Of a stretch of DNA of 64,000 nucleotides, positions 8,753 to 17,536 are shown piece after piece. The stretch lies in the NCBI RefSeq assembly GCF_032062175.1, contig NZ_DAMBQK010000014.1, positions 47,359-111,358 of the forward strand, read 5' to 3'. Position numbers and translations under genes: made by a program. This DNA is from Atlantibacter sp032062175. Lineage in GTDB: Bacteria > Pseudomonadota > Gammaproteobacteria > Enterobacterales > Enterobacteriaceae. The notes below the pieces were generated by a model, which did not search any database, was not told the origin of the DNA, and saw only the letters and a list, made by a program, of their open reading frames with translations. The stretch's first letter is position 1, and each line of letters opens with the position of its first letter.

Positions 8753-9286
8753 ATGAAAAAAATAGGATTAGTTATCGCTGCAAGCGGATTATTTCTGTCC
8801 GGTGCCGCCCTCGCGACGGATAATGATTTATCTGCAACCCTTGCGATTACTGGAGATGTACATAGTAATGCCAACTGCACTGTTGAACTCGACAGAAGCA
8901 CGATGAATTTAGGCCGCCATGATATTAGCACTCTGCCCACGCAGGGCCATTATGAGGCTGATATTGCGACAACCAATGTCGCAAGACTGGTTGGTGATGG
9001 TTGCCTGAGCAAAACGGGCTCCGATCTGGCGCTTAAATTTATCGGTATGGCCGATGCCGAGCAGGGTAACGCCTTTACCAACTCGGTAACCGGTAGTGCA
9101 GCGGCACAAGGTATCGGCATTGGTGTATACGGCGCTAATGGTGCGGTTATTTCACCGAACACCAGCACGGTAATCGCATTGAATAAACAATATTTATTTT
9201 CCGCTGGCATGGTGAAAATGAACAACAGTACGCCTGCACCAGGGCTTGTACATTCATCGATTACGGTACAGATCGAGCGTCTTTAA
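8753..9286 (+). CDS. fimbrial pilin subunit 1 (chaperone-usher type)
   Basis: 177 residues. N-terminal signal peptide ending around A-L-A-T (residues 1-21), then a type-1-like pilin domain. Cys42 and Cys84 could form the usual subunit disulfide, and a donor-strand-like segment with alternating hydrophobics (LSATLAITGDV) opens the mature protein. The C-terminus SSITVQIERL is shared by nearly all pilins of this locus. It is the first gene of the operon and is followed by a strong hairpin at 9312-9338, the usual arrangement by which the major subunit is made in excess over chaperone and usher, so this is a fair candidate for the major subunit. I cannot assign it to a named fimbria. Confidence 0.85.
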   Translation: MKKIGLVIAASGLFLSGAALATDNDLSATLAITGDVHSNANCTVELDRSTMNLGRHDISTLPTQGHYEADIATTNVARLVGDGCLSKTGSDLALKFIGMADAEQGNAFTNSVTGSAAAQGIGIGVYGANGAVISPNTSTVIALNKQYLFSAGMVKMNNSTPAPGLVHSSITVQIERL

Positions 9287-9311
9287 TCTTCTTTTATTTG
9301 TTGTCGCTTTG

Positions 9312-9338
9312 CCCGTTGCTTTTAAAGCAACGGGTTTT
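9312..9338 (+). terminator. hairpin terminator/attenuator after pilin 1
   Basis: CCCGTTGCTTT pairs with AAAGCAACGGG around a one-base loop and is followed by TTTT. Placed between pilin 1 and the chaperone, it probably reduces downstream expression. Confidence 0.75.
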
Positions 9339-9364
9339 CCTCCGGTGTTTATTGGATTTAAAAA

Positions 9365-10072
9365 ATGAAAAAGTTACTTTTATCAACGCTCTTCACTACC
9401 ACTTTTCTATCAGGGATGTCACATGCAGCACTAATGCTGAATGCCGATCGTTTAATTTATAACGAGAAAGACGGAGATGCGTCAGTAACTGTACACAGCG
9501 ATGAAGAACGCGCTTATCTTATTCAGTCATGGCTTGATGACGGCGACAGCACCGTTAAAAAAAATCTGCCGTTTGTCGTAACGCCGCCGTTATTTCGCCT
9601 GGCCCCGAAGAGTGACAACGTTATCCGTGTCGTTTATTTAGGAAAAGGACTCCCGGCCGATCGTGAAAGTTTATTTTGGCTGGATGTTAAGGGCGTGCCG
9701 GGTCTGAACGATGAAGAATCAAAAGTTGAAAGCCGCATGGTGCTGGCAATCAATAACCGTATCAAATTTTTCTATCGCCCAACGGGCTTAAAAGGCGAGC
9801 CCGGTGAGGCAATTAAAAACCTTCACTGGACACGCACTGGCAATACCCTAACGGCAAAAAACGATTCACCGTTTTATCTGGTGTTGAGCAGCATCGTTTC
9901 TGATAAAGAATCGGTTCCTGTTTCCGTGGTGGATAACAACACGGTTATCCCCCCTTTCGGTAACAAGTCATACCGGTTTAAACATACGCCAACAAGCGGA
10001 GCAAACGTTGAATGGAATGCCATTAATGATTTTGGCACGACGTCCAACACGTTTACCCAACGCCTTGATTAA
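9365..10072 (+). CDS. periplasmic fimbrial chaperone (PapD-like)
   Basis: 235 residues with a signal peptide (cleavage after S-H-A, about residue 22). Two-domain immunoglobulin-like chaperones cap pilin subunits in the periplasm by donor-strand complementation and deliver them to the usher. The G1-strand region (FRLAPKSDNVIRVVYLG) and the family signature P-A-D-R-E-S-L-F-W-L-D-V-K-G-V-P are clear, and the conserved Arg/Lys pair that anchors the subunit C-terminus is present. It is the only chaperone in the locus and so presumably serves all seven pilins and the adhesin. The usher ATG follows after 13 bp. Confidence 0.92.
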   Translation: MKKLLLSTLFTTTFLSGMSHAALMLNADRLIYNEKDGDASVTVHSDEERAYLIQSWLDDGDSTVKKNLPFVVTPPLFRLAPKSDNVIRVVYLGKGLPADRESLFWLDVKGVPGLNDEESKVESRMVLAINNRIKFFYRPTGLKGEPGEAIKNLHWTRTGNTLTAKNDSPFYLVLSSIVSDKESVPVSVVDNNTVIPPFGNKSYRFKHTPTSGANVEWNAINDFGTTSNTFTQRLD

Positions 10073-10085
10073 TTAACAGGGCGCT

Positions 10086-12542
10086 ATGCGTAGTCCAACA
10101 AAAACGTGGCTAACGTCTTTGGCCGTGACGGCGGCATGCGTCCAAACCGCGCTGGCGGGCGAATACTTTGACCCAGGCCTTTTGCAAGCGGTTAACGGTA
10201 ATGCGGCGATCGCTGACACCCGCGCGCTCAGTCAGGGATTTCAGCCAGCAGGGATCTATCGCGTTCATGTCAATGTAAATGACCAGAGCGTGATGGTGAG
10301 TGATGTCCGATTTGAGGCAGACAACAAGAAGCAATTAGTCGCCTGCCTTTCTTATCAGGACTATCAGAAACTGGGGGTGGATATGAGCAAACTTAATGCA
10401 AAAGCAGAAGACAATGCGCTCAAAAATACCTGCTTGCCCATCGAAGAACAGGTGCCCGGTTCAAAGAGCAACTTTGATTTCTCAAAGCTGCAACTGGATA
10501 TCTCGCTACCCCAAACCGTATTGCGCGACGAAACCCTGACCGGTGTTCCTGTTGAAGAGTGGGATGACGGTATCCCGGCGTTAATCAGCATGTATCAGCT
10601 CTCCGGACAGCAGTACATCACGCACCATGGCGACACAGCAGACTCGATTTACGCCAACTTAACCAATGGGTTCAATCTGGGGCGTTGGCGTTACCGCAAC
10701 AACTCGACGATGAGTAAAGAAGATGGCTGGAAAAATATCACCAACTACGTCGAAACCGCCGTTCGCAGCCTGAAAGGCGAGCTTACCTTCGGCGATGCCA
10801 GCACGCCCAGCGATGTTTTTGATAGCGTGATGGTACGTGGTGCTCAGCTCAGTTCCGATGATGACATGATCCCGGATCAGTTAACGGGTTTTGCCCCGTT
10901 GATTCGCGGTATCGCCAAAAGTAACGCCCGGGTCACCGTGAGAGAAAACGGCAACGTTATTTATCAGCGCTCCGTTCCGCCGGGCCCGTTCGTGATAAGC
11001 GATCTGTCTTCGGTTTCTAACGGCGGAAAACTGGATGTAACCATCACCGAAGCTGACGGTTCAGAGTCACACAGCACAATCTCTTACTCCAATGTGCCGC
11101 AGCTCCTGCGTACCGGGCAGATTAAGTACAGCCTTGTGGCCGGGCGCTATCTCTCTGGCGACAACGCCGTGGAAAAAGATCCCGACATCGTACAGGCCAC
11201 ATTATCCTGGGGCTTACCGCTGAATACCACGCTTTATGGCGGCAGCCAGTACCACGAACGCTATCAGGCATACAGTCTGGGCCTCGGATTTGATTTGCAA
11301 CGCGCCGGGGGGATTGCGCTGGATGTCACGCGCAGTAATAGTCGCCGTCGCGCATCCCAGGAAAACAGCGGTGAAATGCTGCGCCTGACCTACCGCAACA
11401 GCATTCCGGAAACCGACACGCAAATCCAAATCGATAGCCGCTATTACCTGAATGACTATTTGTCGTTCAATGACTGGGCAGAATCCCACGAGCTGTTTGA
11501 TGACTCCACCAAACGGCGTGAATACAACATGACCATCAACCAGTCGATCACCAGCGAGCACAGTTTTTTCGCCACGGTAAGCCGAAGCGAAAATGCCGAC
11601 AGTTCGGTATCACGGATGTGGCAACTGGGCTGGAATGGCGCATGGCGATCGGCCAGTTTCTCACTGGCTTACAGTATGACGCGCGATAATGGCGCGGCGG
11701 AATGGGATAAACAGCTTGCCCTGACCTTATCTATCCCGTTCAGCGAAATGTTCCCGAACGCACAACCGATGGTGAATATGACCACCATGTCAGGGCTGAA
11801 GGACGACGTTTCCCAGCAGGTCGGGATCACGGGACGAGTCGGCGATCGTCAGGATCTCACCTGGAATACTCAGGTCTCTTATGCCCATCAGAATGGGCAA
11901 GATGATACGAAAAGCGGCTCCGCCGGGCTGAACTACCAGGGCCGCTACGGTGATATGGATGCGACCTGGTACACCGGGGACAACCAATATCTCTCCTGGA
12001 ATGCGTCGGGCAACATTATTGCCCATCGTCATGGCATTACTGCGGGTCGCTATTCGAGCGGCAGCCAGGCGCTGGTTGCTATTCCCGGCGCGCCGGATGT
12101 GGTGCTGGACTCGGGTCAACACACCATCACGGATTCACGCGGATATGCCATTGCACCGGATTTACGCGCCTATCACCGCAACCCTCTACGTGTTGACACG
12201 CAAACCAGTAAACAGGTCGATTTCACCAGTACCGCGACACAGGTCGTGCCAACCAAAGACGCCGTCGTGCTGGCGCAATTTACCGCGATCACCGGCCATA
12301 AAATGGTCCTGACCGTTAAACACAACGGTGAGTACCTGCCATTTGGTGCCCGCGCCCGCATCGAAGGCAACGACGCCACTTATTACGTTGGCGACCAGGG
12401 TCAGGTTTACCTCAATGCAGCCCCGGAAAAAGGAACGGTGACATTTGACTGGGGTGAAAAGCAGCAGTGCGCTGCGCCCTTTATTATCCCGGCGAGCGAT
12501 ACCACGCTACCCCTCGCGTTGCTTTCAGTGAATTGCCAGTGA
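10086..12542 (+). CDS. outer-membrane fimbrial usher (PapC/FimD family)
   Basis: 818 residues, the normal usher length. A signal peptide (to about residue 24, A-L-A-G) precedes an N-terminal domain that recruits chaperone-subunit complexes, a 24-strand beta-barrel interrupted by a plug domain, and C-terminal domains. Recognisable usher segments include F-D-S-V-M-V-R-G-A-Q-L near 250, G-F-A-P-L-I-R-G-I-A and S-V-P-P-G-P-F-V-I-S-D-L. The last residues contain a Cys pair (QQCAAPF ... SVNCQ), as in the usher C-terminal domain. It lies between chaperone and adhesin with 13-bp and 7-bp spacers, so the three are one translational block. Confidence 0.95.
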   Translation: MRSPTKTWLTSLAVTAACVQTALAGEYFDPGLLQAVNGNAAIADTRALSQGFQPAGIYRVHVNVNDQSVMVSDVRFEADNKKQLVACLSYQDYQKLGVDMSKLNAKAEDNALKNTCLPIEEQVPGSKSNFDFSKLQLDISLPQTVLRDETLTGVPVEEWDDGIPALISMYQLSGQQYITHHGDTADSIYANLTNGFNLGRWRYRNNSTMSKEDGWKNITNYVETAVRSLKGELTFGDASTPSDVFDSVMVRGAQLSSDDDMIPDQLTGFAPLIRGIAKSNARVTVRENGNVIYQRSVPPGPFVISDLSSVSNGGKLDVTITEADGSESHSTISYSNVPQLLRTGQIKYSLVAGRYLSGDNAVEKDPDIVQATLSWGLPLNTTLYGGSQYHERYQAYSLGLGFDLQRAGGIALDVTRSNSRRRASQENSGEMLRLTYRNSIPETDTQIQIDSRYYLNDYLSFNDWAESHELFDDSTKRREYNMTINQSITSEHSFFATVSRSENADSSVSRMWQLGWNGAWRSASFSLAYSMTRDNGAAEWDKQLALTLSIPFSEMFPNAQPMVNMTTMSGLKDDVSQQVGITGRVGDRQDLTWNTQVSYAHQNGQDDTKSGSAGLNYQGRYGDMDATWYTGDNQYLSWNASGNIIAHRHGITAGRYSSGSQALVAIPGAPDVVLDSGQHTITDSRGYAIAPDLRAYHRNPLRVDTQTSKQVDFTSTATQVVPTKDAVVLAQFTAITGHKMVLTVKHNGEYLPFGARARIEGNDATYYVGDQGQVYLNAAPEKGTVTFDWGEKQQCAAPFIIPASDTTLPLALLSVNCQ

Positions 12543-12549
12543 TGATGCC

Positions 12550-13524
12550 ATGAACAAATTCTTTATTCTGATCACAGCTCTACTTTTGGCGCTCGCGCTT
12601 AACGCCGCCGCTTTTGCCGCGGAGCCAGGCGACTGCAAAGCGCGTCATTCTGATGCCCAAAACCTTACCGTGCCCCTTACCGTACAGTTGCCGTTACGCA
12701 CCGCCACCGCGGCGGCGGGCACCGTGCTGTATAAAAAAGAGGCATCGCTGGCGCAACTGACGGGTTCTCACCGTAACCTCACCGGCACCTGTCTTGAACA
12801 AATCCAAAAAATGCTCAGCGGGCGAATCTCCGCCTCGCAACAGGGAGCTGGCGTGTTTGCTACCGCATTGCCCGGCCTGGGTCTGCGGATAACGGTGATT
12901 TTTGATAAACCCGGCCAGCCCAGAAAAGAGTGGGTGCTGCCGTTTAGTTCGCCTATGACGGATTTATCGAAAGCCGTGGTCTCGACGGACGATATCAAGC
13001 TCCGCTTTGAAGCCATCAAGACCGGCATTATCCAAAGCGGTACGGTCAATGTCCGTTTACCGTCGCTGCTGGCGCTCAACGATAATTCCCTTGTCGTGAA
13101 CCTGGCGATGACGATATTAACGGCAAAAGCCCACTGCACGATTCAGGTGGCGAGTCCTCAGATCGATCTACCGCCGATAGATTCATCACTTCTTGAAAAG
13201 AGCGGCAGTATTGCTGCGCGTCCAGTCAACGTCAATTTGTTATGCCTGAATACCCAGAAAGCCAGCATTAATATTGAAGGTGCCAACGATTCACAAAGCC
13301 CATCAATATTTAAAAATGTGTCTGAAGATAATCCTGCCAGCGGTGTGGGGATAGAAATGCTCTATAACCAAAATGTGATGATTCCTGGTCGCCCTATGGA
13401 TATTTCATTACCGCAACAAAGCGGATATAGCCTGCCGCTTAGCGTTCGCTATGCCAGAACACAGGGGGCGGTTTCCACAGGAAAGGTTAAAGCGCAGATC
13501 ACCTTACGCATTAATTATCTTTAA
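12550..13524 (+). CDS. fimbrial tip adhesin, two-domain
   Basis: 324 residues, twice the pilin length. Signal peptide to about residue 24 (A-A-F-A-A). The N-terminal part contains C29 and C80, the C-terminal part C195 and C231, fitting a receptor-binding lectin-like domain followed by a pilin domain for attachment to the fibre. The end (AQITLRINYL) resembles a donor-strand-accepting pilin C-terminus. Position after the usher is the usual place for a tip adhesin. The N-terminal half matches no adhesin I know, so the receptor is unknown. It is followed by a leader with alternative hairpins before pilin 2. Confidence 0.8.
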   Translation: MNKFFILITALLLALALNAAAFAAEPGDCKARHSDAQNLTVPLTVQLPLRTATAAAGTVLYKKEASLAQLTGSHRNLTGTCLEQIQKMLSGRISASQQGAGVFATALPGLGLRITVIFDKPGQPRKEWVLPFSSPMTDLSKAVVSTDDIKLRFEAIKTGIIQSGTVNVRLPSLLALNDNSLVVNLAMTILTAKAHCTIQVASPQIDLPPIDSSLLEKSGSIAARPVNVNLLCLNTQKASINIEGANDSQSPSIFKNVSEDNPASGVGIEMLYNQNVMIPGRPMDISLPQQSGYSLPLSVRYARTQGAVSTGKVKAQITLRINYL

Positions 13525-13544
13525 ACAGGAAATAGGGAAGAATG

Positions 13545-13569
13545 TTCACCTTGGTGAATGTTTTTCACC
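13545..13569 (+). promoter_or_regulatory. three-segment alternative hairpin before pilin 2
   Basis: TTCACC (13545-13550), GGTGAA (13553-13558) and TTCACC (13564-13569) let the middle segment pair with either neighbour. The first pairing with the T-run after it could act as a weak terminator and the second as an alternative. A related block precedes pilin 6 at about 17986-18010. Confidence 0.4.
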
Positions 13570-13601
13570 TATTTCATTCATAAAACATTAGGGATTAGAT
13601 T

Positions 13602-14153
13602 ATGAAAAAGTCATTTTTGGGATTAGCGATTTCTACACTGTTTATGGTTGGTGTCGCTCAGGCAGAAGTCAGCCCTAACGATGTATCTGCAACACTGACT
13701 GTGACAGGTTCCGTCACCCATCAATATGCCTGCATGGTTAACCTGAGCAAGCCGACTATCAATGTGAGTGATAACGTTGACAGCCTGACTGCACAAGGTT
13801 CCAATGGCCTGAGCAATGCCAGTATCCAGTCTGTAGAAATTAGCCTGTCTGGCGATCAGGAATGTTCTGACAGCGCGCGTGAGCAGAAAATTGCCTATAA
13901 ATTCCTGGGCACCGCTGACAGCGGAGATGGGACCTCACTGGCAAACAATGCAGGCGTTGATGGCGCAACCGGCGTAGGCATCGCGCTTTATGATATAAGC
14001 GGCAATATCGTTAAGGTTAACCAGGACACCATGCTTGCTAAACCTGACGAAAATGTTTCACAGCTTCTGCTTGGCGTGGTGAAACTGAATAATCAGACCG
14101 CGAAAGCCGGTTCTATTAACGGCTCTCTGACCGTACAGATTGAACGTCTGTAA
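13602..14153 (+). CDS. fimbrial pilin subunit 2
   Basis: 183 residues: signal peptide (to A-Q-A, about 21), then a pilin domain opening with VSATLTVTGSVT and holding two cysteines (in YACMVNL and DQECSDS) plus the locus-typical segment G-T-A-D-x-x-D-G-T-x-L-A-N and C-terminal SLTVQIERL. It is the first of four tandem pilin genes after the adhesin (13602-16030), each with its own ribosome-binding site. It is clearly homologous to the other pilins but far from identical, so these are old duplicates. Minor or alternative subunits, or antigenic variants, are all possible. Confidence 0.82.
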   Translation: MKKSFLGLAISTLFMVGVAQAEVSPNDVSATLTVTGSVTHQYACMVNLSKPTINVSDNVDSLTAQGSNGLSNASIQSVEISLSGDQECSDSAREQKIAYKFLGTADSGDGTSLANNAGVDGATGVGIALYDISGNIVKVNQDTMLAKPDENVSQLLLGVVKLNNQTAKAGSINGSLTVQIERL

Positions 14154-14197
14154 TTTCACGCATTCGTATTCTACGAATAAACAAAAGGATATTGAAA

Positions 14198-14728
14198 ATG
14201 AAAAAAACATTACTTGGTTTAGCGCTGTCTGGCTTGTTTTCCATTGGTGCCGCGCAGGCAAATGACCACTCCGCAACGCTGGATATTTCCGGTACGGTAA
14301 CTGCCGATGTAGTTGAATGTACTATTTATACCCAGGCTTCTGTCTCTCTGACGGGTAAAGTCGGTGAGATGATCGCCCCGGGATTGACGGCAACCAACCC
14401 AATCAATGTGCCTTTCTCAATTGGTAGCAGCAATACAGAGGGTAACAATACTTGCGCAGGTAAAGTTGCTATCCAGTTACATGGTACAGCAGACAGCACT
14501 TATAACGACGTACTGGCTAATACCGATATAAGCGAAGCAGGCGCGAAAGGCGTTGCTATTGGGATTTATGATGGCACGACAAATTCGCCGCTTCCGGTGA
14601 ATGTGGCTGAAATTATCCCATCAACGGCTGGAGGCTCCTTTGGCTTACAGCTGGTCGCACTGGGTGGAGAAACTGTGGTTGCAGGTAATGTCCACAGCTC
14701 ATTAACTCTGGATGTTGTGCGTCTGTAA
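14198..14728 (+). CDS. fimbrial pilin subunit 3
   Basis: 176 residues from the ATG at 14198 (an in-frame upstream ATG at 14192 also exists, but AAAAGGA spacing and the family pattern MKKTLLGLALSG favour 14198). Signal peptide to A-Q-A, two cysteines (VECTIY, NTCAG), the G-T-A-D-S motif, the A-K-G-V-A-I-G-I-Y-D core and a C-terminus ending LDVVRL instead of QIERL. A small dyad (ATTCGTA/TACGAAT, 14162-14178) lies in the gap after pilin 2. A strong terminator follows at 14804-14834. Confidence 0.8.
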   Translation: MKKTLLGLALSGLFSIGAAQANDHSATLDISGTVTADVVECTIYTQASVSLTGKVGEMIAPGLTATNPINVPFSIGSSNTEGNNTCAGKVAIQLHGTADSTYNDVLANTDISEAGAKGVAIGIYDGTTNSPLPVNVAEIIPSTAGGSFGLQLVALGGETVVAGNVHSSLTLDVVRL

Positions 14729-14803
14729 TTGAATTCATAATTCTAAGTTATTAATTACCAAAATCAATTAACCCTGCAATGACTTATTGCGGGTCACTCA
14801 TTG

Positions 14804-14834
14804 GCATGCCCTGTGAAAATAGGGCGTGCTTTTT
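14804..14834 (+). terminator. rho-independent terminator after pilin 3
   Basis: GCATGCCCT pairs with AGGGCGTGC (one G-U pair), followed by TTTTT. It splits the pilin array into transcription segments. Confidence 0.75.
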
Positions 14835-14875
14835 GGTAACAGAAATCAATGAATTATCTATCAAGAGAAAACGCA

Positions 14876-15460
14876 ATGAAAAAATTAGCAATAGCGTTTA
14901 TGGTCAGTAGCGCATTAATGACCATCACGAATACAGCAATGGCAGAAGAGGTCATCAGCCACGGGCATGGTATGACGATTTATGCGCGTCTGGAAAACGC
15001 AAAGAGCGGTTGTACCGTTCTGATGAGCAAATATCTGCTTAATCTGAATCATGACGATAAATCGTTACCGGCCCAAGGTTCAAACATCAATACCTATAGC
15101 GCAGACGACCATATTTACGTTCAACTCGGCGGTGAAAATTGCGACGCCAATGAGGGGTATAAAAATATAGGTCTGAAATTCCTGGGCACGACGGATGACA
15201 GTAAAGGAACGACTCTGGCGAATACGGATACCAGCAGCACTGCCGCTCAGGGGATCGGTGTGCAGCTTTCAGATATGTTTAACAATATCATCGAGCCGAA
15301 TGTCACTATTGGGCATTTCCCGAGTGCCAGCCCAGATGGCAAATCAACCACGTCGACGGCCTCTTTCCCGCTCTATTTTTCACTGGTTCAGCTAAATAAC
15401 CAGTTAGCGACGGCAGGGAATATCCAGACAAACCTCACGGTGCAAATCGAACGCCTGTAA
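14876..15460 (+). CDS. fimbrial pilin subunit 4, most divergent
   Basis: 194 residues from the ATG at 14876 (the frame extends to 14849, but the signal peptide begins MKKLAIAFMVSS). It is the longest pilin of the set: after signal cleavage near A-M-A it has a longer N-terminal part and an insertion with Ser/Thr repeats near residue 155 (SASPDGKSTTSTAS). Two cysteines (SGCTVL, ENCDAN), the L-K-F-L-G-T-T-D motif and the C-terminus NLTVQIERL confirm the family. The insertion could be surface-exposed and may mark a specialised or adaptor subunit (inference). Confidence 0.78.
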   Translation: MKKLAIAFMVSSALMTITNTAMAEEVISHGHGMTIYARLENAKSGCTVLMSKYLLNLNHDDKSLPAQGSNINTYSADDHIYVQLGGENCDANEGYKNIGLKFLGTTDDSKGTTLANTDTSSTAAQGIGVQLSDMFNNIIEPNVTIGHFPSASPDGKSTTSTASFPLYFSLVQLNNQLATAGNIQTNLTVQIERL

Positions 15461-15502
15461 CAGGGCGTTGATTTTATCCGGAATCTGAAAGGATTTAGCG
15501 TT

Positions 15503-16030
15503 ATGAAAAACACAGTTTTAGGCCTGGCCATTTCTGCCCTGTTTATTACAGGTTCGGCCATGGCGCAGGATAATTCAGCAACCGTGGTGATTGATGGCAT
15601 CGTCAAACCTGCGGATACCGTCTGTGCAGTGCAAGCCAGTGAGGCTTCTGTCTCTTTACTGGAATTGCCAGAAAGTTTGATTAATCAGGGCGACAATGCG
15701 ACAGCGCCTTATATTGTTCACCTCGCAGTAGACGGCGATACCAAATGCGCAACTCTGGTTGACGAAGGGAAACTGGCCTTCAGATTTTCTGGCGTTGCGG
15801 ATGAAGGCGACGGAACGGCTCTGGCAAACCTGTTAACTGACGATAGCGCAGCGAAAGGCGTCGCAATTGGCATGTTTGATGGCGACAACAAACCGGTGCC
15901 AGTAAACACTGGCTTACTGCCCGCCAAAAAAGACACCACTTTTGGCCTGCAGATGGTGCGCCTGACGGGTAGCCAGGCAGTGAGCGGTAACATCAACTCC
16001 TACGTTACTATCGATATCGAACGTCTGTAA
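15503..16030 (+). CDS. fimbrial pilin subunit 5
   Basis: 175 residues: signal peptide ending S-A-M-A, mature start QDNSATVVIDGIV, cysteines in TVCAVQ and TKCATL, the A-F-R-F-S-G-V-A-D segment, A-K-G-V-A-I-G-M-F-D and C-terminus VTIDIERL. It lies 42 bp after pilin 4, with a GAAAGGA ribosome-binding site, and is closed by the terminator at 16037-16060. It is the last pilin before xanP. Confidence 0.82.
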   Translation: MKNTVLGLAISALFITGSAMAQDNSATVVIDGIVKPADTVCAVQASEASVSLLELPESLINQGDNATAPYIVHLAVDGDTKCATLVDEGKLAFRFSGVADEGDGTALANLLTDDSAAKGVAIGMFDGDNKPVPVNTGLLPAKKDTTFGLQMVRLTGSQAVSGNINSYVTIDIERL

Positions 16031-16036
16031 TCTCCA

Positions 16037-16060
16037 CGCCCATCTTTCGATGGGCGTTTC
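16037..16060 (+). terminator. terminator after pilin 5
   Basis: CGCCCATC-TTTC-GATGGGCG followed by TTTC, immediately after the pilin 5 stop codon; it isolates the pilin operon from xanP. Confidence 0.75.
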
Positions 16061-16144
16061 GCCAAAGACTTTTCGTTAGCAACCGTTTGCTTTTACCTTT
16101 CAGTCCGATAAAATGCCCGCTTTTCCACCGTGGGATTGCCTCTG

Positions 16145-17536
16145 ATGTCTGTTAACGCCGTAGAGTCACACGATGCGCAACCGATTGCGCAGACTCAAAA
16201 CAGTGAATTGATTTACCGCCTTGAAGATCGCCCGCCGCTACCGCAAACTCTGTTCGCCGCTGGCCAGCATTTGTTGGCGATGTTTGTTGCGGTCATCACG
16301 CCTGCGCTGTTAATTTGCCAGGCGCTCGGCCTACCGGCGCAGGACACCCAGCACATCATCAGCATGTCGCTGTTCGCTTCCGGCGTGGCATCCCTTATCC
16401 AGATTAAAGCCTGGGGCCCGGTGGGCTCTGGCCTGCTGTCTATTCAGGGCACCAGCTTTAACTTCGTTTCCCCGCTGATTATGGGTGGCCTGGCGCTGAA
16501 AAATGGCGGCGCGGATATCCCGACTATGATGGCGGCGCTGTTCGGCACATTAATGCTGGCCAGTTGCACCGAAATGCTGCTCTCACGCGTATTGCACCTG
16601 GCTCGCCGCATTATTACTCCGCTGGTCTCCGGCGTGGTGGTGATGATTATCGGCCTGTCGCTGATTCAGGTTGGTTTAACCTCTATTGGCGGCGGTTATG
16701 CCGCGATGAGCGACAAAACCTTCGGTGCACCGATGAACCTGTTCCTGGCAGGCGTCGTGCTGGCGGTAATTATCCTGCTTAACCGCCAGCGTAACCCCTA
16801 TCTGCGCGTTGCTTCGCTGGTCATCGCCATGGCCGTGGGGTACGTAGTAGCCTGGGCGCTGGATATGCTGCCGCAAAACACCGCACCGTCCAACGACGCG
16901 CTGATTATGGTTCCGACGCCGCTCTATTACGGCCTGAGCATCGACTGGAACCTGCTGATCCCGCTGATGCTGATCTTTATGGTGACCTCTCTGGAAACCA
17001 TCGGCGATATCACCGCGACCTCTGACGTTTCTGAACAGCCGGTTTCTGGCCCGCTGTATATGAAGCGCCTGAAAGGCGGCGTGCTGGCGAATGGCCTGAA
17101 CTCCTTTGTTTCCGCCGTGTTCAATACCTTCCCGAATTCCTGCTTTGGCCAGAATAACGGCGTGATCCAACTGACCGGTGTAGCCAGCCGCTACGTGGGT
17201 TTTGTGGTGGCGATGATGCTGATTGCGCTGGGCCTGTTCCCGGCGGTGAGTGGTTTTGTACAGCATATCCCTGAGCCGGTACTGGGCGGCGCAACCATCG
17301 TGATGTTCGGCACCATTGCGGCATCCGGCGTACGTATCGTGTCCCGCGAGCCGCTCAACCGCCGCGCAATCATGATTATCGCGCTGTCGTTAGCGGTAGG
17401 TATGGGCGTATCCCAACAGCCGCTGATCCTGCAATTTGCCCCCGACTGGCTGAAAAACCTGCTCTCCTCCGGCATTGCCGCAGGCGGCATCACGGCGATT
17501 ATCCTTAATCTGATTTTCCCACCGGAAAAAGCGTAA
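16145..17536 (+). CDS. xanP: xanthine:proton symporter XanP
   Basis: 463 residues, the E. coli length and near-identical over long stretches. A nucleobase-cation symporter-2 (NCS2) permease that imports xanthine with protons at the inner membrane, about 14 membrane segments. The conserved His of TM1 (H42 in GQHLLAMF), the Q-N-N-G-V-I-Q-L-T-G-V-A-S-R motif and the TSLETIGDITATSDVS segment are present. The frame opens at 16130, but MSVNAVES at 16145 matches the family start. Codon use and composition look like core genome, unlike the AT-rich fimbrial genes on both sides, so it is a resident gene inside the fimbrial locus. In E. coli it follows gltS and precedes yicH. Confidence 0.96.
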   Translation: MSVNAVESHDAQPIAQTQNSELIYRLEDRPPLPQTLFAAGQHLLAMFVAVITPALLICQALGLPAQDTQHIISMSLFASGVASLIQIKAWGPVGSGLLSIQGTSFNFVSPLIMGGLALKNGGADIPTMMAALFGTLMLASCTEMLLSRVLHLARRIITPLVSGVVVMIIGLSLIQVGLTSIGGGYAAMSDKTFGAPMNLFLAGVVLAVIILLNRQRNPYLRVASLVIAMAVGYVVAWALDMLPQNTAPSNDALIMVPTPLYYGLSIDWNLLIPLMLIFMVTSLETIGDITATSDVSEQPVSGPLYMKRLKGGVLANGLNSFVSAVFNTFPNSCFGQNNGVIQLTGVASRYVGFVVAMMLIALGLFPAVSGFVQHIPEPVLGGATIVMFGTIAASGVRIVSREPLNRRAIMIIALSLAVGMGVSQQPLILQFAPDWLKNLLSSGIAAGGITAIILNLIFPPEKA

